Below, in pieces: positions 55,217-64,000 of a stretch of DNA of 64,000 bases. The position numbers were made by a program, and so were the translations under genes. The notes beneath the pieces were generated by a model. It did not search any database and was not told the DNA's origin. It worked only from the letters and a program-made list of their open reading frames with translations. Within the stretch, counting starts at the first letter, position 1; each line of letters begins with the position of its first letter. Origin of the DNA: Aliiruegeria sabulilitoris (GTDB taxonomy: Bacteria > Pseudomonadota > Alphaproteobacteria > Rhodobacterales > Rhodobacteraceae); the NCBI RefSeq assembly GCF_001558155.1, contig NZ_LOAS01000015.1:87229-151228 (forward strand), read 5' to 3'.

Positions 55217-55882
55217 CTAATCCGGCACCGAACAGGCCAGCGTTCGGCTGATCGAGGCATAGGGAAGCCCGCTTTCCGCGTGCCAGGTGTTGAAGGCGTC
55301 CTGCACCTTGCGCATGGCGGTCTTGGATGTCGCCGCGCCGTCGATCACCCCGGCCATGTTCAGCGCCGCCACGACGGATTTCGACAAGATGAAAGCGTCA
55401 TAGCCGAGAAACCGGAGCCCGTATTGACAGGTGGCGCCGCCGAGCCGGGAACCGCGCTTCTTGAGAAACTCGAACAGGCCGACCGTGTCCTCCACCGGCC
55501 AGTCGCCGATGAAACGTGCTGCCGAGCCATGTTCGCGGGCCAGGTCGGACAGGAAGACCGCATTGTCGCGCACGGTCAGGATCTTTGCCGCGTTGCGCAC
55601 GATATCCGTGTTTTTCAGGTGCCGGTCGAGATCTTCGTCGGACATCATCGCGTTGCGGGCGATGTCGAAACCGTGGAAGGCGGCCTCGAAACCGGGCCAT
55701 TTCTTTTCGATCACGGACCAGTTGAAGCCCGCCTGAAAGATCCGCTTGGTGAACTCGGCCAGCAGCCGGTCGTCGCTCAGATCGCGTAACGGCGTTTCGG
55801 GCGGTGATGGCATCTCGGCGGCGAGACCGTCCGCGCCCTTTCGGGCGAGGGCCATTTCGTGGATTTCGGCAAATGTCTTCAT
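55217..55882 (-). CDS. DNA-3-methyladenine glycosylase I-like protein
   Basis: A 221-residue member of PF03352. The segment FQAGFNWSVIEKKWPGFEAAFHGFD near residues 49-73 aligns with the GLSW..L.KR..F..AF.GFD region of TagI, and DTVGLFEFLKKRGSRLGGATCQYGLRFLGYDAF is the later helix pair. The N-terminal Cys and other zinc ligands of TagI are absent, as in many alphaproteobacterial members. It removes 3-methyladenine in the family. Activity is not certain. It overlaps the recO stop by four bases (ATGA). Confidence 0.82.
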   Translation of the reverse strand: MKTFAEIHEMALARKGADGLAAEMPSPPETPLRDLSDDRLLAEFTKRIFQAGFNWSVIEKKWPGFEAAFHGFDIARNAMMSDEDLDRHLKNTDIVRNAAKILTVRDNAVFLSDLAREHGSAARFIGDWPVEDTVGLFEFLKKRGSRLGGATCQYGLRFLGYDAFILSKSVVAALNMAGVIDGAATSKTAMRKVQDAFNTWHAESGLPYASISRTLACSVPD

Positions 55883-56613
55883 GCGGGCCTCTCCTCTCGT
55901 TGCAGGAGCGACAGGAACCGTGCCCGTGCCGCCGGTATCGGCCGGTCGCCCATCGCGGGAGCCAGCCAGGTGTCAAGAAAATAGCCGGTCGTGCGCAGCC
56001 CATCCAGAATGTCTCGTGGATTGCCTGACGCTTCCCCCAGCAGAAGGCCGGGCAGGGGCAGCAGCCGGTCAGCCCATTCGCCGGCACCGGCGCGGCTCAC
56101 GGCGCGACCGGTCTTGGGAGAGACATAGACCAGCTCTTCCGTTGCCCCGGTCGCCGCGCATTCCGACAGGTCCAGCGCGAAGCCCAGCTCTTCCAGCAAT
56201 GCCTTTTCCCACAGCAGGTAAAGCGCGGGCCAGCGCGCATCGGTGCCGAGCGCGTCGAAGAGATGCTGGGTGGCCCGGTAAAGGCCGGGATGCGGTTCGC
56301 GCTCGGGCAGGGCGAAGGCGAGGAGCGCGCAGATAGAACCCAATCCGTAAAGCGCCCGCCGCTCCCCCATGAGTGCCGCTGAGCGGGACTTGATCGGCTC
56401 GACCCGGAAAGTGCCGATATGATCTTCCAGCCGGGCGCGCCATTCCACCGAAAGCTGGGTGCCCTGTTGCAGTACCGGCGCCAGTTTGCGGGATGTGCCG
56501 CCACGCACGAGCCCGGCGTGCAGGCCGTGAGTCGCGGTGAAAACCTCGACGATCGCCGAGCTCTCCCCGTGCGGCCTGACCGCGATCAATGTGCCCTCGT
56601 CCTGCCAGTCCAT
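55879..56613 (-). CDS. recO: DNA repair protein RecO
   Basis: 244 residues from ATG 56613 (MDWQDEGTLIAVRPHGESSA). The longer frame is unsupported. It begins with the RecO OB-fold (VRPHGESSAIVEVFTATHGLHAGLV) and continues with the helical domain; the zinc-finger cysteines of some RecO proteins are absent. It loads RecA onto SSB-coated DNA with RecR. Coupled to the glycosylase-like gene, and downstream of DUF1491 and era. Confidence 0.93.
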   Translation of the reverse strand: MDWQDEGTLIAVRPHGESSAIVEVFTATHGLHAGLVRGGTSRKLAPVLQQGTQLSVEWRARLEDHIGTFRVEPIKSRSAALMGERRALYGLGSICALLAFALPEREPHPGLYRATQHLFDALGTDARWPALYLLWEKALLEELGFALDLSECAATGATEELVYVSPKTGRAVSRAGAGEWADRLLPLPGLLLGEASGNPRDILDGLRTTGYFLDTWLAPAMGDRPIPAARARFLSLLQREERPA

Positions 56614-56644
56614 CGCACCCACCGAAGCTATGGCTGAAACCCTG

Positions 56645-56971
56645 TCACTCCAGCCCGGGCTCGTCCAGCATGTGCCGACCGGCACGGCTCTCCACTTCGA
56701 TCACCCAGATGTCGGGATCGGACCGGCGTTGCCGCTCCAGCAGTGCGTCCACCTCCGGCTCCGGCCCCTCCGTCAGCACGTCCCAGGGGCGCGAGCCGTC
56801 CATGGACATGATGCGCTGGAAGACCTTCGCGGTGCCGTCCAGCGGGTTGAGCTTGACGAGGATCGCGCCTGCGGTGTCGTCGCCATGTGCCAGCACATAG
56901 GCGGGGATCATCTCTATCTGCAGCCGCATGATATAGGCCTGAACCCAGAGGCCCGCGGCCAGGCGACTCAC
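56645..56971 (-). CDS. DUF1491 family protein
   Basis: A 108-residue protein from GTG 56971, overlapping the era stop (GTGA). MSRLAAGLWVQAYIMRLQIE and YVLAHGDDTAGAILVKLNPLDG match DUF1491, a family of unknown function that commonly sits between era and recO in alphaproteobacteria. The longer frame across era is a shadow. Confidence 0.9.
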   Translation of the reverse strand: MSRLAAGLWVQAYIMRLQIEMIPAYVLAHGDDTAGAILVKLNPLDGTAKVFQRIMSMDGSRPWDVLTEGPEPEVDALLERQRRSDPDIWVIEVESRAGRHMLDEPGLE

Positions 56972-57882
56972 GAATTGCCGTCCTTGAAATCCAGCCCCAT
57001 CTCGGAATAACGCTCGGCCTCTTCGAGCCAGTTCGGCCGCACCTTGACCTGCAGGAAGAGGTGGATCTTGCGGCCGAGGAAATCCTCCAGCTCCGCGCGG
57101 GCCGCCTGCGAGACGGCCTTGATCGTCTCGCCCTTCTTGCCAAGGATGATCCCCTTGTGGCCGTCGCGGGCGACATAGACGATCTGGTCGATCCGGGCCG
57201 AGCCGTCCTTGCGCTCCTCCCAGTTCTCGGTCTCCACGGTGAGCTGGTAGGGCAGCTCCTGATGCAGGCGCAGGGTGAGCTTCTCGCGGGTCATCTCGGC
57301 GGCGATCATGCGCATGGGCAGATCGGCGATCTGGTCCTCGGGGTAATGCCACGGGCCGGCGGGAACTTCCGCGGCAAGCCAGGTGCGCAGATCGGCCACG
57401 CCGTACCCCTTCTCGGCCGATATCATGAAGGTCTCGGTGAAGGGATAGGCCTCGTTCATCTGTTGCGTGAGCGCCAGCAGGACCTCCGATTTCACCCGGT
57501 CGATCTTGTTGATGGCGAGCGCCACGCGCTGCCCGTCCGTCCGTTGGGAAAGCGCGTCGAGGATCGTCTTCACGCCTTCGGTCAGGCCGCGATGCGCCTC
57601 GATCAGCAGAACGACGACATCGGCATCTGCCGCACCGCCCCAGGCAGCGGCGACCATGGCGCGGTCCAGCCGCCGGCGAGGCTGGAAGAGGCCGGGCGTG
57701 TCCACGAAGACAAGCTGGCTCTCGCCCTCGATGGCGACACCGCGAATGCGGGCGCGGGTCGTCTGGACCTTGTGGGTCACGATCGAGACCTTGGCGCCAA
57801 CCATGGTGTTGAGAAGCGTCGACTTGCCCGCGTTGGGCTCTCCGATCAGGGCAACGAAGCCGCAGCGTGTGGTCATGAGCAT
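56968..57882 (-). CDS. era: GTPase Era
   Basis: A 304-residue GTPase for 16S rRNA maturation. G1 GEPNAGKSTLLNT at about residues 14-26, G3 DTPGLF near 62, G4 NKID near 123, and the KH domain with GKKGETIKAVS near 245. ATG 57882 is used; ATG 57876 is possible. In related genomes era directly follows rnc. Here two tad-type genes (57958-59862) separate them. Coupled to DUF1491 downstream. Confidence 0.96.
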   Translation of the reverse strand: MLMTTRCGFVALIGEPNAGKSTLLNTMVGAKVSIVTHKVQTTRARIRGVAIEGESQLVFVDTPGLFQPRRRLDRAMVAAAWGGAADADVVVLLIEAHRGLTEGVKTILDALSQRTDGQRVALAINKIDRVKSEVLLALTQQMNEAYPFTETFMISAEKGYGVADLRTWLAAEVPAGPWHYPEDQIADLPMRMIAAEMTREKLTLRLHQELPYQLTVETENWEERKDGSARIDQIVYVARDGHKGIILGKKGETIKAVSQAARAELEDFLGRKIHLFLQVKVRPNWLEEAERYSEMGLDFKDGNS

Positions 57883-57957
57883 GGTCCTGTGATGCAGGAC
57901 AGCGGTGTAGCGGATCGCGACGCAAGAGGCCAGTGCCCCGTTGCTTGCGCGGGTCCG

Positions 57958-59442
57958 CTATTCGACCGAGGCGATCACGTGGCGTATGGCATCGACGCCG
58001 AGCGCAAGGGAATCGTCTTCCCCGCCGCAGGGGAACCAGTCGCCCTGAGCCGAAATCGACATCGTTCCACCGACATAGAAGCTGGTGCCGAGCTTGGTCG
58101 CTTGCCCTGATGTGCCGGATGCAAGGCTGGCATCACCTTCGACGTAGAAATCCACGTTGTTGGTTTCCATGCCCGCCGGCACGTTTAGGTCGCCCTTGGT
58201 CAGGACCACAACCTTTTCGGTGCTCGGACATACGAGGCCGCCGCTGCCGATTTTCGCATAGGAACTGGCCGAGATCGACTGCACCGAGGTTGAACTCGTG
58301 GCGATGATGGAATTGACGACCTGCGCCGTGTTGCCGAAGTTCACCTTGCAATCGGTCACGATGGCCGCGTCCGAGATGGTGCTTCCCGACGGCGTTTCCA
58401 GCGAGATCGTCTTCAGGTTCGCCTTGATGTCCGAGTCTTTCTTGGAAGCGGAGGGGGAGCGGGTGATCGCACCGCTCGCGTTCAGTTCCGCGCCGCAATT
58501 GACGGCATAGATGAGCCCGCCGGGAACCGTGTCCATCGATTGGAAGTACCCGGCCTCGATCGAGACGATCGAGCCCTTGCGCATCTTGTTGATATTGTAG
58601 CCCAGGTCCGCAAGTGGCGTCAGGCTGTCGGTAAAGACGACGGAATCGAGAAAGTCGTTATAGGGGGCGCTGTCCGAACCGGTGCCGAGCAGCGATGACA
58701 TGACGTTGTCCACATGTGCGCCAACATCCTCAAGCTGCAGGTTCGCCTCGAACTGGGCATCCTCCACGCCGGGGTTGGACGCGTCATCGCAATGCGAGCA
58801 ATTCGCCAGGTCCGGCATGCCGATACCGGAACCGGGCTCGAACACGTTGTGGTTGGAGAGATCCACGTCGCTCTTGGAGAAGATGCAGAAGCCTGCGCCA
58901 ATCGTGGAGGTCGAGGTCATCTTGATCTGGCCATGGGCATAGATGCCGTCATAGCCGATGCAGGTGTCGGACTGCTCCATGACCGCGGTGCTCGTGGCGA
59001 TCACGTCCATCGAGTCGAGCCCGACAAAGCCGAGCAGGAAGGTCTTCACCGCATTGCCGAAGGAGCTGGACATGTGCAGTTCGACCGAAACGGCATTGTC
59101 ATCCTCGACAAGGGAGGAGGCCAGGGTGCCATCGGCGAAATGGCCGACGGAGACATAGGTCGACGTGTCGCCCAGGACGTTGCCGTAATTCGAGGTCGGC
59201 ATGTTCGTTTGGACATTCGCGCTAACCGCATTGCGAATGCTGGAATCCGTGCCGCCATTGATCAGTTCCATCAGGCCGGCATGGGCGGCCATGTCGGCGG
59301 TGCTCTGCAGGTGCTCCTTGGCCCGGACGCCGTTCGTGCCATCGACAGAGACACCGGCGGCCACTGCGCAGACCAGGAATACCAAAAGGCTCCATGCCCC
59401 TGCGGAGCCTTCCTCGGATCGGGAGAAGTCCGTCCAGTTCAT
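57958..59442 (-). CDS. TadG-like pilus-associated protein
   Basis: A 494-residue protein. The N-terminus MNWTDFSRSEEGSAGAWSLL has a TadE/G-type leader and TM segment (LLVFLVCAVAAGVSVDGTNGV) with the ADMAAHAGLM continuation. Position +5 after Gly12 is Trp, not Glu. Beyond this the protein is Ser/Thr/Gly-rich and beta-like, with scattered cysteines (FCIFSK, CSHCDD). No VWA motif is seen. Downstream of TadE-like in the same direction, with GAGGAGA just before the ATG. Possibly a minor pilin or adhesin. Confidence 0.75.
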   Translation of the reverse strand: MNWTDFSRSEEGSAGAWSLLVFLVCAVAAGVSVDGTNGVRAKEHLQSTADMAAHAGLMELINGGTDSSIRNAVSANVQTNMPTSNYGNVLGDTSTYVSVGHFADGTLASSLVEDDNAVSVELHMSSSFGNAVKTFLLGFVGLDSMDVIATSTAVMEQSDTCIGYDGIYAHGQIKMTSTSTIGAGFCIFSKSDVDLSNHNVFEPGSGIGMPDLANCSHCDDASNPGVEDAQFEANLQLEDVGAHVDNVMSSLLGTGSDSAPYNDFLDSVVFTDSLTPLADLGYNINKMRKGSIVSIEAGYFQSMDTVPGGLIYAVNCGAELNASGAITRSPSASKKDSDIKANLKTISLETPSGSTISDAAIVTDCKVNFGNTAQVVNSIIATSSTSVQSISASSYAKIGSGGLVCPSTEKVVVLTKGDLNVPAGMETNNVDFYVEGDASLASGTSGQATKLGTSFYVGGTMSISAQGDWFPCGGEDDSLALGVDAIRHVIASVE

Positions 59443-59457
59443 GCTGCGTCTCCTCGA

Positions 59458-59862
59458 TCAGCTCGGTTCGAGCGCGTGGGTGACAGTTGCCGTGATCGAC
59501 ATGTCGGCGAGGAAATCGAGGAAATCGAACTTGGCAAGAACTTCGATGGGGGCCGAAATCAGGACTGTCACTTCGGTTGACGTGGTTGAAACGTCGACGG
59601 CATGCTCGGCATCGCTGATCTCGCTCAAGCGGGTGGTCGCGTAGGCCTCCGCGGTGGTCTCCGTCATGCCGTGACGGGCAACGATTCGCGCGGTGTCACG
59701 GGCGATGCTGTAATAGTTCGCCTGGTCGACATAGACCCGGCTGAGGTCCACGACGCCGGAAATCATCGCCACAAAGAGCGGCACCATGATGACGAACTCG
59801 ATGGCCATGCTGCCATCTTCTGCACGGAACCACCCACGAATTCTCTGCCTGAGCGAGGCCAT
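59458..59862 (-). CDS. TadE-like minor pilin protein
   Basis: 134 residues from ATG 59862. I prefer this start over ATG 59901 because GGAG lies nine bases upstream. The leader region is RAEDG|SMAIEFVIMVPLF with a predicted cleavage after Gly17 and Glu at +5, which is the prepilin-peptidase consensus for TadE. The TM segment is AIEFVIMVPLFVAMISGVV. The CpaA-type peptidase at 15279 would be able to process it. First of the two tad genes lodged between rnc and era. Confidence 0.82.
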   Translation of the reverse strand: MASLRQRIRGWFRAEDGSMAIEFVIMVPLFVAMISGVVDLSRVYVDQANYYSIARDTARIVARHGMTETTAEAYATTRLSEISDAEHAVDVSTTSTEVTVLISAPIEVLAKFDFLDFLADMSITATVTHALEPS

Positions 59863-60027
59863 ACGGATCGTCTCCAAAACTTGCCGAGACACATTCGGCA
59901 TAGGTTGTTTCCATTAGAGAACCATAGCCCAGGTGCGGTTTCAGGGCGCAATTGTGGCGTTTGCGACGTGTCGGCCACGAGGCCGCCACAATTTCGACAT
60001 CTTCGGAGATTGGGGGCTAATTTATTG

Positions 60028-60057
60028 TAAAAGAATATAAAAATTGCTTCTTTTACC
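60028..60057 (-). other. A+T-rich hairpin between rnc and the TadE-like gene
   Basis: A perfect 9-bp stem GTAAAAGAA (60028-60036) with TTCTTTTAC (60049-60057), with a 12-base loop, 10 bp after the rnc stop on the minus strand. On that strand TATTTTTA lies in the loop, so it may be a terminator, a regulator site or an RNase III-type structure. The rest of this 204-bp gap shows nothing further. Confidence 0.45.
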
Positions 60058-60066
60058 TAGGGGAGG

Positions 60067-60759
60067 TCAGTCGGACTTGCCACTTTCCAGCCACGAAAGC
60101 AGGGCCTGGGCGGCCATTTGCTCGGCCTGTCTCTTGGATCCTGCGGTCGCTGTTTCCTGTGCGCCATTGTCCAACTTTGCACAGATCGAGAACATTGGCG
60201 CATGATCCGGCCCCGAACGGGCTGTCTGGATATAGCGTGGTGGTTGCATGCCGCGCGCTTGCGCCCATTCCTGAAGCGCCGTTTTCGCGTCGCGCGCCTG
60301 ATCCTCGGCGGCCTCGATCCGGTCTCCCCAGAGCCGCAGCACGATCGGCTTGGCCGCGTCTAGCCCGCCATCGAGATAGACAGCGGCCAGAACGGCCTCC
60401 ATCGCGTCGCCCAGCAACGCGTTCTTGCGCCGGCCGCCAGACATCATCTCTGACCGCCCGAGCCTGAGCGCCGCACCAAGGTCGATCTGGCGGGCGACAT
60501 CGGCGCAGGTCTCCTTGCGCACCAGCACGTTGTAGCGGGGCGCGAGCTGGCCCTCGTCGGCAAGTCGGTCATGCAGGAAGAGCGCTTCGGCAATGATCAG
60601 GTTCAGAACCCGGTCGCCGAGGAATTCGAGCCGCTGGTTGGAAGGGCGGGTGGCAGAGGCGATGGAGGGGTGCGTCAGCGCGCGCGCCAGCAGTTCCGGC
60701 TTGCGGAATCTATGACCAAGGCGGTCCTGCAGGGCGCTGGCTTCGGCAGAAAGTTTCAC
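60067..60759 (-). CDS. rnc: Ribonuclease III
   Basis: A 230-residue RNase III. The signature motif [21 protein letters not shown] is near residues 40-60, with the second acidic motif [16 protein letters not shown] near 115. The C-terminal dsRNA-binding domain ([37 protein letters not shown]) closes the protein. It processes rRNA and double-stranded RNA. It overlaps lepB by four bases (ATGA). A hairpin follows the stop. Confidence 0.96.
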   Translation of the reverse strand: MKLSAEASALQDRLGHRFRKPELLARALTHPSIASATRPSNQRLEFLGDRVLNLIIAEALFLHDRLADEGQLAPRYNVLVRKETCADVARQIDLGAALRLGRSEMMSGGRRKNALLGDAMEAVLAAVYLDGGLDAAKPIVLRLWGDRIEAAEDQARDAKTALQEWAQARGMQPPRYIQTARSGPDHAPMFSICAKLDNGAQETATAGSKRQAEQMAAQALLSWLESGKSD

Positions 60760-61532
60760 TCGATCCCCTTGAAGAGCCGGTCAGCCCGCCACGTCCAGAT
60801 GTAGAAGAGCGATTTGCCCGCCGAGGAGAACATGATCCGGTCGGCGCGGCCAATGAGGTTTTCCGCGGGCACGAAGCCCACGCCGCGGGCCAGCTGGTTC
60901 ACGCGGCTGTCGGTGGAGTTGTCGCGGTTGTCGCCCATGAAGAAGTAGTGCCCTTCGGGCACGGTGAAGACCGGCGTGTTGTCGGTCGGCCCGTTGCCAA
61001 TATTGAGCACCGAATGCGAGCGGCCTTCGGGCAGGGTCTCGACGAATTTTTCCTTCTCGCACACGCCGCCCTGGCCGACCGGCGCGTTGGAGCAACGCGG
61101 AAGCATCTGTTGCGGCCCCTGCGGTTCCATCGGTTCGGTAAAGACGCCGTCGGGTTCGGTCTTCAGCGTGGTGCCGTTGATGTGCAGGATCCCGTTCTTC
61201 ATCTGGATCCGGTCGCCGGGCAGGCCGATCAGGCGCTTGATGAAGTCCGAGCCGTTCACCGGGTGGCGGAACACCACCACGTCGCCGCGTTCGGGCTCGG
61301 AGGCGAAGATGCGCCCGCTGATCGGGCAGATACCGAAGGGGCAGGAATACTGCGAATAGCCATAGGCCATCTTGTTGACGAAGAGGAAATCGCCGATCAG
61401 CAACGTGTCCTTCATCGAACCCGACGGAATCCAGAAGGGCTGGAAAAAGAGGGTGCGGAACACGCCCGCAATCAGCAGCGCATAGACAACTGTCTTGATC
61501 GTCTCGACGATCCCGTCCTTTGCATCTTCCAT
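60756..61532 (-). CDS. lepB: Signal peptidase I
   Basis: A 258-residue membrane protease. N-terminal TM helix ([23 protein letters not shown]), catalytic Ser in [14 protein letters not shown] near 36, and the Lys general base in [17 protein letters not shown] near 93. [11 protein letters not shown] matches box E. It removes signal peptides from exported proteins. It lies between acpS (72 bp upstream) and rnc (coupled). Confidence 0.96.
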   Translation of the reverse strand: MEDAKDGIVETIKTVVYALLIAGVFRTLFFQPFWIPSGSMKDTLLIGDFLFVNKMAYGYSQYSCPFGICPISGRIFASEPERGDVVVFRHPVNGSDFIKRLIGLPGDRIQMKNGILHINGTTLKTEPDGVFTEPMEPQGPQQMLPRCSNAPVGQGGVCEKEKFVETLPEGRSHSVLNIGNGPTDNTPVFTVPEGHYFFMGDNRDNSTDSRVNQLARGVGFVPAENLIGRADRIMFSSAGKSLFYIWTWRADRLFKGIE

Positions 61533-61604
61533 GCTCGTCCTCTGATCCTTTGAAACGGTCCCCTTGTGGGGTCGGGCGCTACATGTCCGCAGGGCGCGGG
61601 GGTG

Positions 61605-62030
61605 TCAAGCGCCCCGCCCGGTTTGCGGCATCACGATTGGGCGTGCCTCGATCACCACGAAGGCCTGCGCCCAGGGGTGATCGTCCGTCAGCGTGACATG
61701 GATGATGGCCTCGTGCCCCGGCGGCGTCATCTCGGCCAGCCGTTCGGCGGCCCAGCCCGTGACATGCATGACCGGCTGGCCGGTGGACAGGTTGGAGACC
61801 GCCATGTCCTTCCAGGCAATCCCCATCCGCAGCCCCGTGCCGAGCGCCTTGGAGCAGGCCTCCTTGGCGGCCCATCGCTTCGCATAAGTGCCGACCGTAT
61901 CGCGCCGCTTCTCGGCCTTGCGCTGCTCGGTCTCTGTGAAGACGCGGTTGCGGAACCGGTCGCCGAAACGCTCCAGTGTGCCGGCGATGCGCTCGATATT
62001 CGCAAGATCGGTGCCGATTCCGAGGATCAT
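61605..62030 (-). CDS. acpS: Holo-[acyl-carrier-protein] synthase
   Basis: A 141-residue phosphopantetheinyl transferase from ATG 62030 ([15 protein letters not shown]). Mg-binding and CoA motifs GIGTDL and [15 protein letters not shown] are present. It converts apo-ACP to holo-ACP. The start overlaps the Dabb stop by four bases (ATGA). Gene order pdxJ-Dabb-acpS-lepB-rnc is conserved in Rhodobacteraceae. Confidence 0.96.
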   Translation of the reverse strand: MILGIGTDLANIERIAGTLERFGDRFRNRVFTETEQRKAEKRRDTVGTYAKRWAAKEACSKALGTGLRMGIAWKDMAVSNLSTGQPVMHVTGWAAERLAEMTPPGHEAIIHVTLTDDHPWAQAFVVIEARPIVMPQTGRGA

Positions 62031-62335
62031 CGGATCTCCAGGTCGAAAACGGCGATCCGTTCCGCGCCGCCGCAAAGCGCGACGAGGCGCGCGCCGAGCG
62101 TCCGGTGCTCGGGATGCTCCGCATAGGCCGACAGCGCCGCGCGAGAGTCGAAATCGATGGTGAAGCCGTGCGGAAAGCCGGCTGTCTTGTTCTCGAAATC
62201 CCGGTTCGGCCCGGCGGCGAAGCGATGACTGCCCGGCATTCGCTGCACCAGCCCTTCCAGCCCGTCGAGAACCGCTTCGAGCTCCTCGGCATCGAAACCG
62301 TCCCGCAGGCCAAGCATCACGCAATGGCGGATCAT
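62027..62335 (-). CDS. Dabb (stress-responsive A/B barrel) family protein
   Basis: A 102-residue alpha/beta barrel protein of the Dabb family. [25 protein letters not shown] and [20 protein letters not shown] are characteristic, with the His near the end of the active-site groove. Function in this clade is not established. It overlaps both pdxJ and acpS by four bases. Confidence 0.88.
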   Translation of the reverse strand: MIRHCVMLGLRDGFDAEELEAVLDGLEGLVQRMPGSHRFAAGPNRDFENKTAGFPHGFTIDFDSRAALSAYAEHPEHRTLGARLVALCGGAERIAVFDLEIR

Positions 62336-63084
62336 GCGCGTGCGTCGTCCATCAATTGCCGCATACGCCGGATCGATGCGTCCAGCCCGACAAAGATCGC
62401 CTCGCCGACGAGGAAATGGCCGATATTGAGTTCCACCATCTCGGGGAAGGCGGCGACAGGTTGCACCGTGTCATAGGTCAGCCCGTGGCCGGCATGGACC
62501 TCCAGCCCGAGCGAATGGGCAAAGGCCGACATCTCGCGCAACCGCTCCAGCTCCGCATCGCGGTCGTCAAAGCGGCCTTCCGCATGGGCGTCGCAATAGG
62601 CGCCGGTATGCAGCTCGACCACGGCCGCGCCGATCCGGTGTGCCGCCTCGATCTGACGCTGATCGGCAGCGATGAAGATCGACACCCGGCAGCCGGCGTC
62701 CCGCAGCGGCGCGATGAAATGGGCGAGGCGGTTCTCGTCCTGCGCCACTTCAAGCCCGCCCTCGGTTGTCCGTTCCTCGCGCTTTTCCGGCACGATGCAC
62801 ACGGCATGCGGACGATAGCGCAGGGCGATCTGTTGCATCTCTTCGGTTGCGGCCATCTCGAAATTGAGCGGGACCGTCAGGTTGGCGGCGAGCGCCTCGA
62901 TATCGGCATCGCTAATATGACGGCGGTCTTCGCGCAAATGCGCGGTGATCCCGTCGCAGCCGGCGGCCTCGGCGATCTTTGCGGCGCGCAACGGGTCGGG
63001 TACATCGCCGCCGCGCGCGTTTCGGACGGTTGCCACGTGGTCGATATTCACGCCAAGCCTCAGGCGTCCCACAAATTCGGTCAT
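62332..63084 (-). CDS. pdxJ: Pyridoxine 5'-phosphate synthase
   Basis: 250 residues from ATG 63084, with GGAG eight bases upstream. The longer frame reaching 63981 is not supported. A TIM-barrel enzyme with [15 protein letters not shown] at the N-terminus, [18 protein letters not shown], and [12 protein letters not shown] and [13 protein letters not shown] motifs. It joins 1-deoxyxylulose 5-phosphate with 3-amino-1-hydroxyacetone phosphate in the DXP-dependent vitamin B6 pathway. First gene of the pdxJ-Dabb-acpS-lepB-rnc run. Confidence 0.96.
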   Translation of the reverse strand: MTEFVGRLRLGVNIDHVATVRNARGGDVPDPLRAAKIAEAAGCDGITAHLREDRRHISDADIEALAANLTVPLNFEMAATEEMQQIALRYRPHAVCIVPEKREERTTEGGLEVAQDENRLAHFIAPLRDAGCRVSIFIAADQRQIEAAHRIGAAVVELHTGAYCDAHAEGRFDDRDAELERLREMSAFAHSLGLEVHAGHGLTYDTVQPVAAFPEMVELNIGHFLVGEAIFVGLDASIRRMRQLMDDARA

Positions 63085-63225
63085 GAGAGGATCTCCGCTG
63101 TTGCCTTGCAGACATATCGCCGCCCGCAGGCGAGTGAAACCCATCTCGCATAAAGCAGTTGAATTGCGCCGGGGCGTCGGCTTGTTTAAGCCATGATAGA
63201 ACCGCAAACCACTGTGAGCAGCCAA

Positions 63226-63813
63226 ATGACCCGTCTGACCCGTCGAATTTTCGCCCTCGCCAGCCTTGTCGCACTTGCGGCATGCGGCAGTCAGACCCCT
63301 GTTTCGCAACAGCCAGTGGACCCGATTGGCGAGTTCAAGTTGGTCCACAACATCGTGACGGTCAATAATATCCAGAGAGTGCAACCGTCGAAAGACGTGG
63401 CGCCGGAAGTCTGGGACGACGCGGTGACCGAGGCGATCCAGGCACGCATGGGCCGCTACGAGGGCAGCCAGTTCTACCATCTTGGCGTCAATATTCTCGG
63501 CTATTCGGTGGCCGTTCCCGGTGTGCCGCTCGTGCTGGCGCCGAAATCGGTTGTCGTGGTCGACGTGACTGTCTGGGACGATGCCAAGGGCGGCAAGATC
63601 AACCAGGAACCGAAACAGATGATGGTCTTCGAGTCGCTCAGCCCTGATCTGTTCATCGGCTCCGGACTGACCAAGACCAAGGACGAGCAGGTGGCAAACC
63701 TCGCGGCGAATATCGCACTCCAGATCGAGAACTGGCTGCGCGACAACGAGGAATGGTTCGCCAAGCGGCCGGAGACCGGAACCTCGACCGGAACCGAGGC
63801 CGCGGCCCAGTAA
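63226..63813 (+). CDS. Lipoprotein of unknown function, DUF6778-like
   Basis: 195 residues from ATG 63226, giving [22 protein letters not shown] with lipobox LAAC. The upstream ATG 63193 would add an acidic N-region unfit for a signal peptide. The mature part contains [21 protein letters not shown] and [21 protein letters not shown]. It resembles an uncharacterised lipoprotein family of Rhodobacteraceae. It is divergent from pdxJ with a 141-bp gap and stands just before tuf. Confidence 0.72.
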   Translation: MTRLTRRIFALASLVALAACGSQTPVSQQPVDPIGEFKLVHNIVTVNNIQRVQPSKDVAPEVWDDAVTEAIQARMGRYEGSQFYHLGVNILGYSVAVPGVPLVLAPKSVVVVDVTVWDDAKGGKINQEPKQMMVFESLSPDLFIGSGLTKTKDEQVANLAANIALQIENWLRDNEEWFAKRPETGTSTGTEAAAQ

Positions 63814-63860
63814 GGTCGCCGAAACACGGGCTTTGCGGCGGCAGAATCGCGGGAAGGTGC

Positions 63861-63889
63861 TTGATTTCCTTTTCCAGAAGCAATATCTC
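63861..63889 (+). promoter_or_regulatory. Weak candidate promoter for tuf
   Basis: TTGATT (63861-63866) and TATCTC (63884-63889) are separated by 17 bases. The -10 match is poor, so confidence is low. The rest of the 132-bp gap has no tRNA or other gene that I can see. Confidence 0.25.
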
Positions 63890-63945
63890 GCGCGCGATGC
63901 AGAACGGGCCCCAGGTTGCCCCCTAATGACGAGGCGCCACGACAC

Positions 63946-64000
63946 ATGGCAAAGGAAAAGTTTGACCGCAGCAAACCGCACGTGAACATCGGCACGATTG
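63946..64000 (+). CDS. tuf: Elongation factor Tu, first 18 codons (3' truncated by window edge)
   Basis: ATG 63946 reads [18 protein letters not shown], the N-terminus of EF-Tu, which delivers aminoacyl-tRNA to the ribosome. A GACGAGG site lies upstream. The rest of the gene is outside the window, so its copy (tufA or tufB) is open. Too short for most gene callers. Confidence 0.9.
   Translation, partial: MAKEKFDRSKPHVNIGTI

Noticed and set aside
63814-63945. tRNA gene in the gap before tuf
   Set aside because: tRNAs often accompany tuf, but these 132 bases show no acceptor/T-loop pattern.

Overview
The window is chromosomal DNA from an alphaproteobacterium, very probably Rhodobacteraceae (Roseobacter group). 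The evidence is high G+C coding sequence, the gene orders tilS-ftsH, pdxJ-Dabb-acpS-lepB-rnc-era-DUF1491-recO, rimI-tsaB and murJ-glnD, an alphaproteobacterial-type uracil-DNA glycosylase, and many ATGA/TGATG stop-start overlaps. About 64 protein genes fill nearly all of it. I see no rRNA, tRNA, insertion sequence, integrase, phage gene or CRISPR array. It reads as core genome with a few accessory patches.

Layout. 1-6.2 kb: end of tilS, ftsH, a SAM methyltransferase, then fhs and folD (one-carbon folate metabolism). 6.4-12.2 kb: PaaI thioesterase, a PdeM/Lhr-type DNA-repair pair, a DUF389 membrane protein and a 3-hydroxyisobutyrate-dehydrogenase-like reductase. 12.2-17.2 kb: a tad (Flp pilus) fragment with an AAA ATPase, a polytopic membrane protein, a prepilin peptidase and two TPR lipoproteins. 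17.4-26.1 kb: moaB, a LysE exporter, uracil-DNA glycosylase, a two-gene RND efflux system, a DsbD-alpha-like protein and YqgE. 26.1-28.8 kb: two tandem TauE/SafE transporters with a TIGR02186 protein. 28.9-33.8 kb: a complete BMP-type (nucleoside-like) ABC importer. 33.9-37.3 kb: rimI-tsaB, a NifU/NfuA Fe-S protein, a universal stress protein and a branched-chain aminotransferase. 37.3-38.5 kb: a lower-G+C patch with a perfect 26-bp palindrome, an OsmC protein and a small ORF. 38.4-49.2 kb: a rhomboid without its catalytic residues, trpS, murJ-glnD, an LppC-type lipoprotein, rsmI-yraN-gshB and an alpha/beta hydrolase. 49.2-54.6 kb: comM/yifB, a sugar transferase, a GST with a Cys-rich tail, a histidine phosphatase with cobU, and chaN. 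54.6-63.1 kb: NUDIX, a DNA-glycosylase-like gene and recO-DUF1491-era, then TadG- and TadE-like pilins lodged between era and rnc, then lepB, acpS, Dabb and pdxJ. The window closes with a lipoprotein and the first codons of tuf.

How genes work together. fhs and folD interconvert formate and one-carbon folates. The prepilin peptidase at 15.3 kb is the plausible processing enzyme for the TadE-like pilin 44 kb away, so tad functions are split over two loci. The four BMP transporter genes make one importer. rsmI-yraN-gshB and recO-era-rnc-lepB-acpS-pdxJ are tightly packed housekeeping operons.

I did not find a convincing new multigene system. The best leads are the catalytically dead rhomboid, the tad pilins inside the rnc-era operon, the GST/Cys-rich fusion, the RND pump with extra C-terminal membrane segments, a dispersed intergenic repeat, and the low-G+C patch with its palindrome and small ORF.
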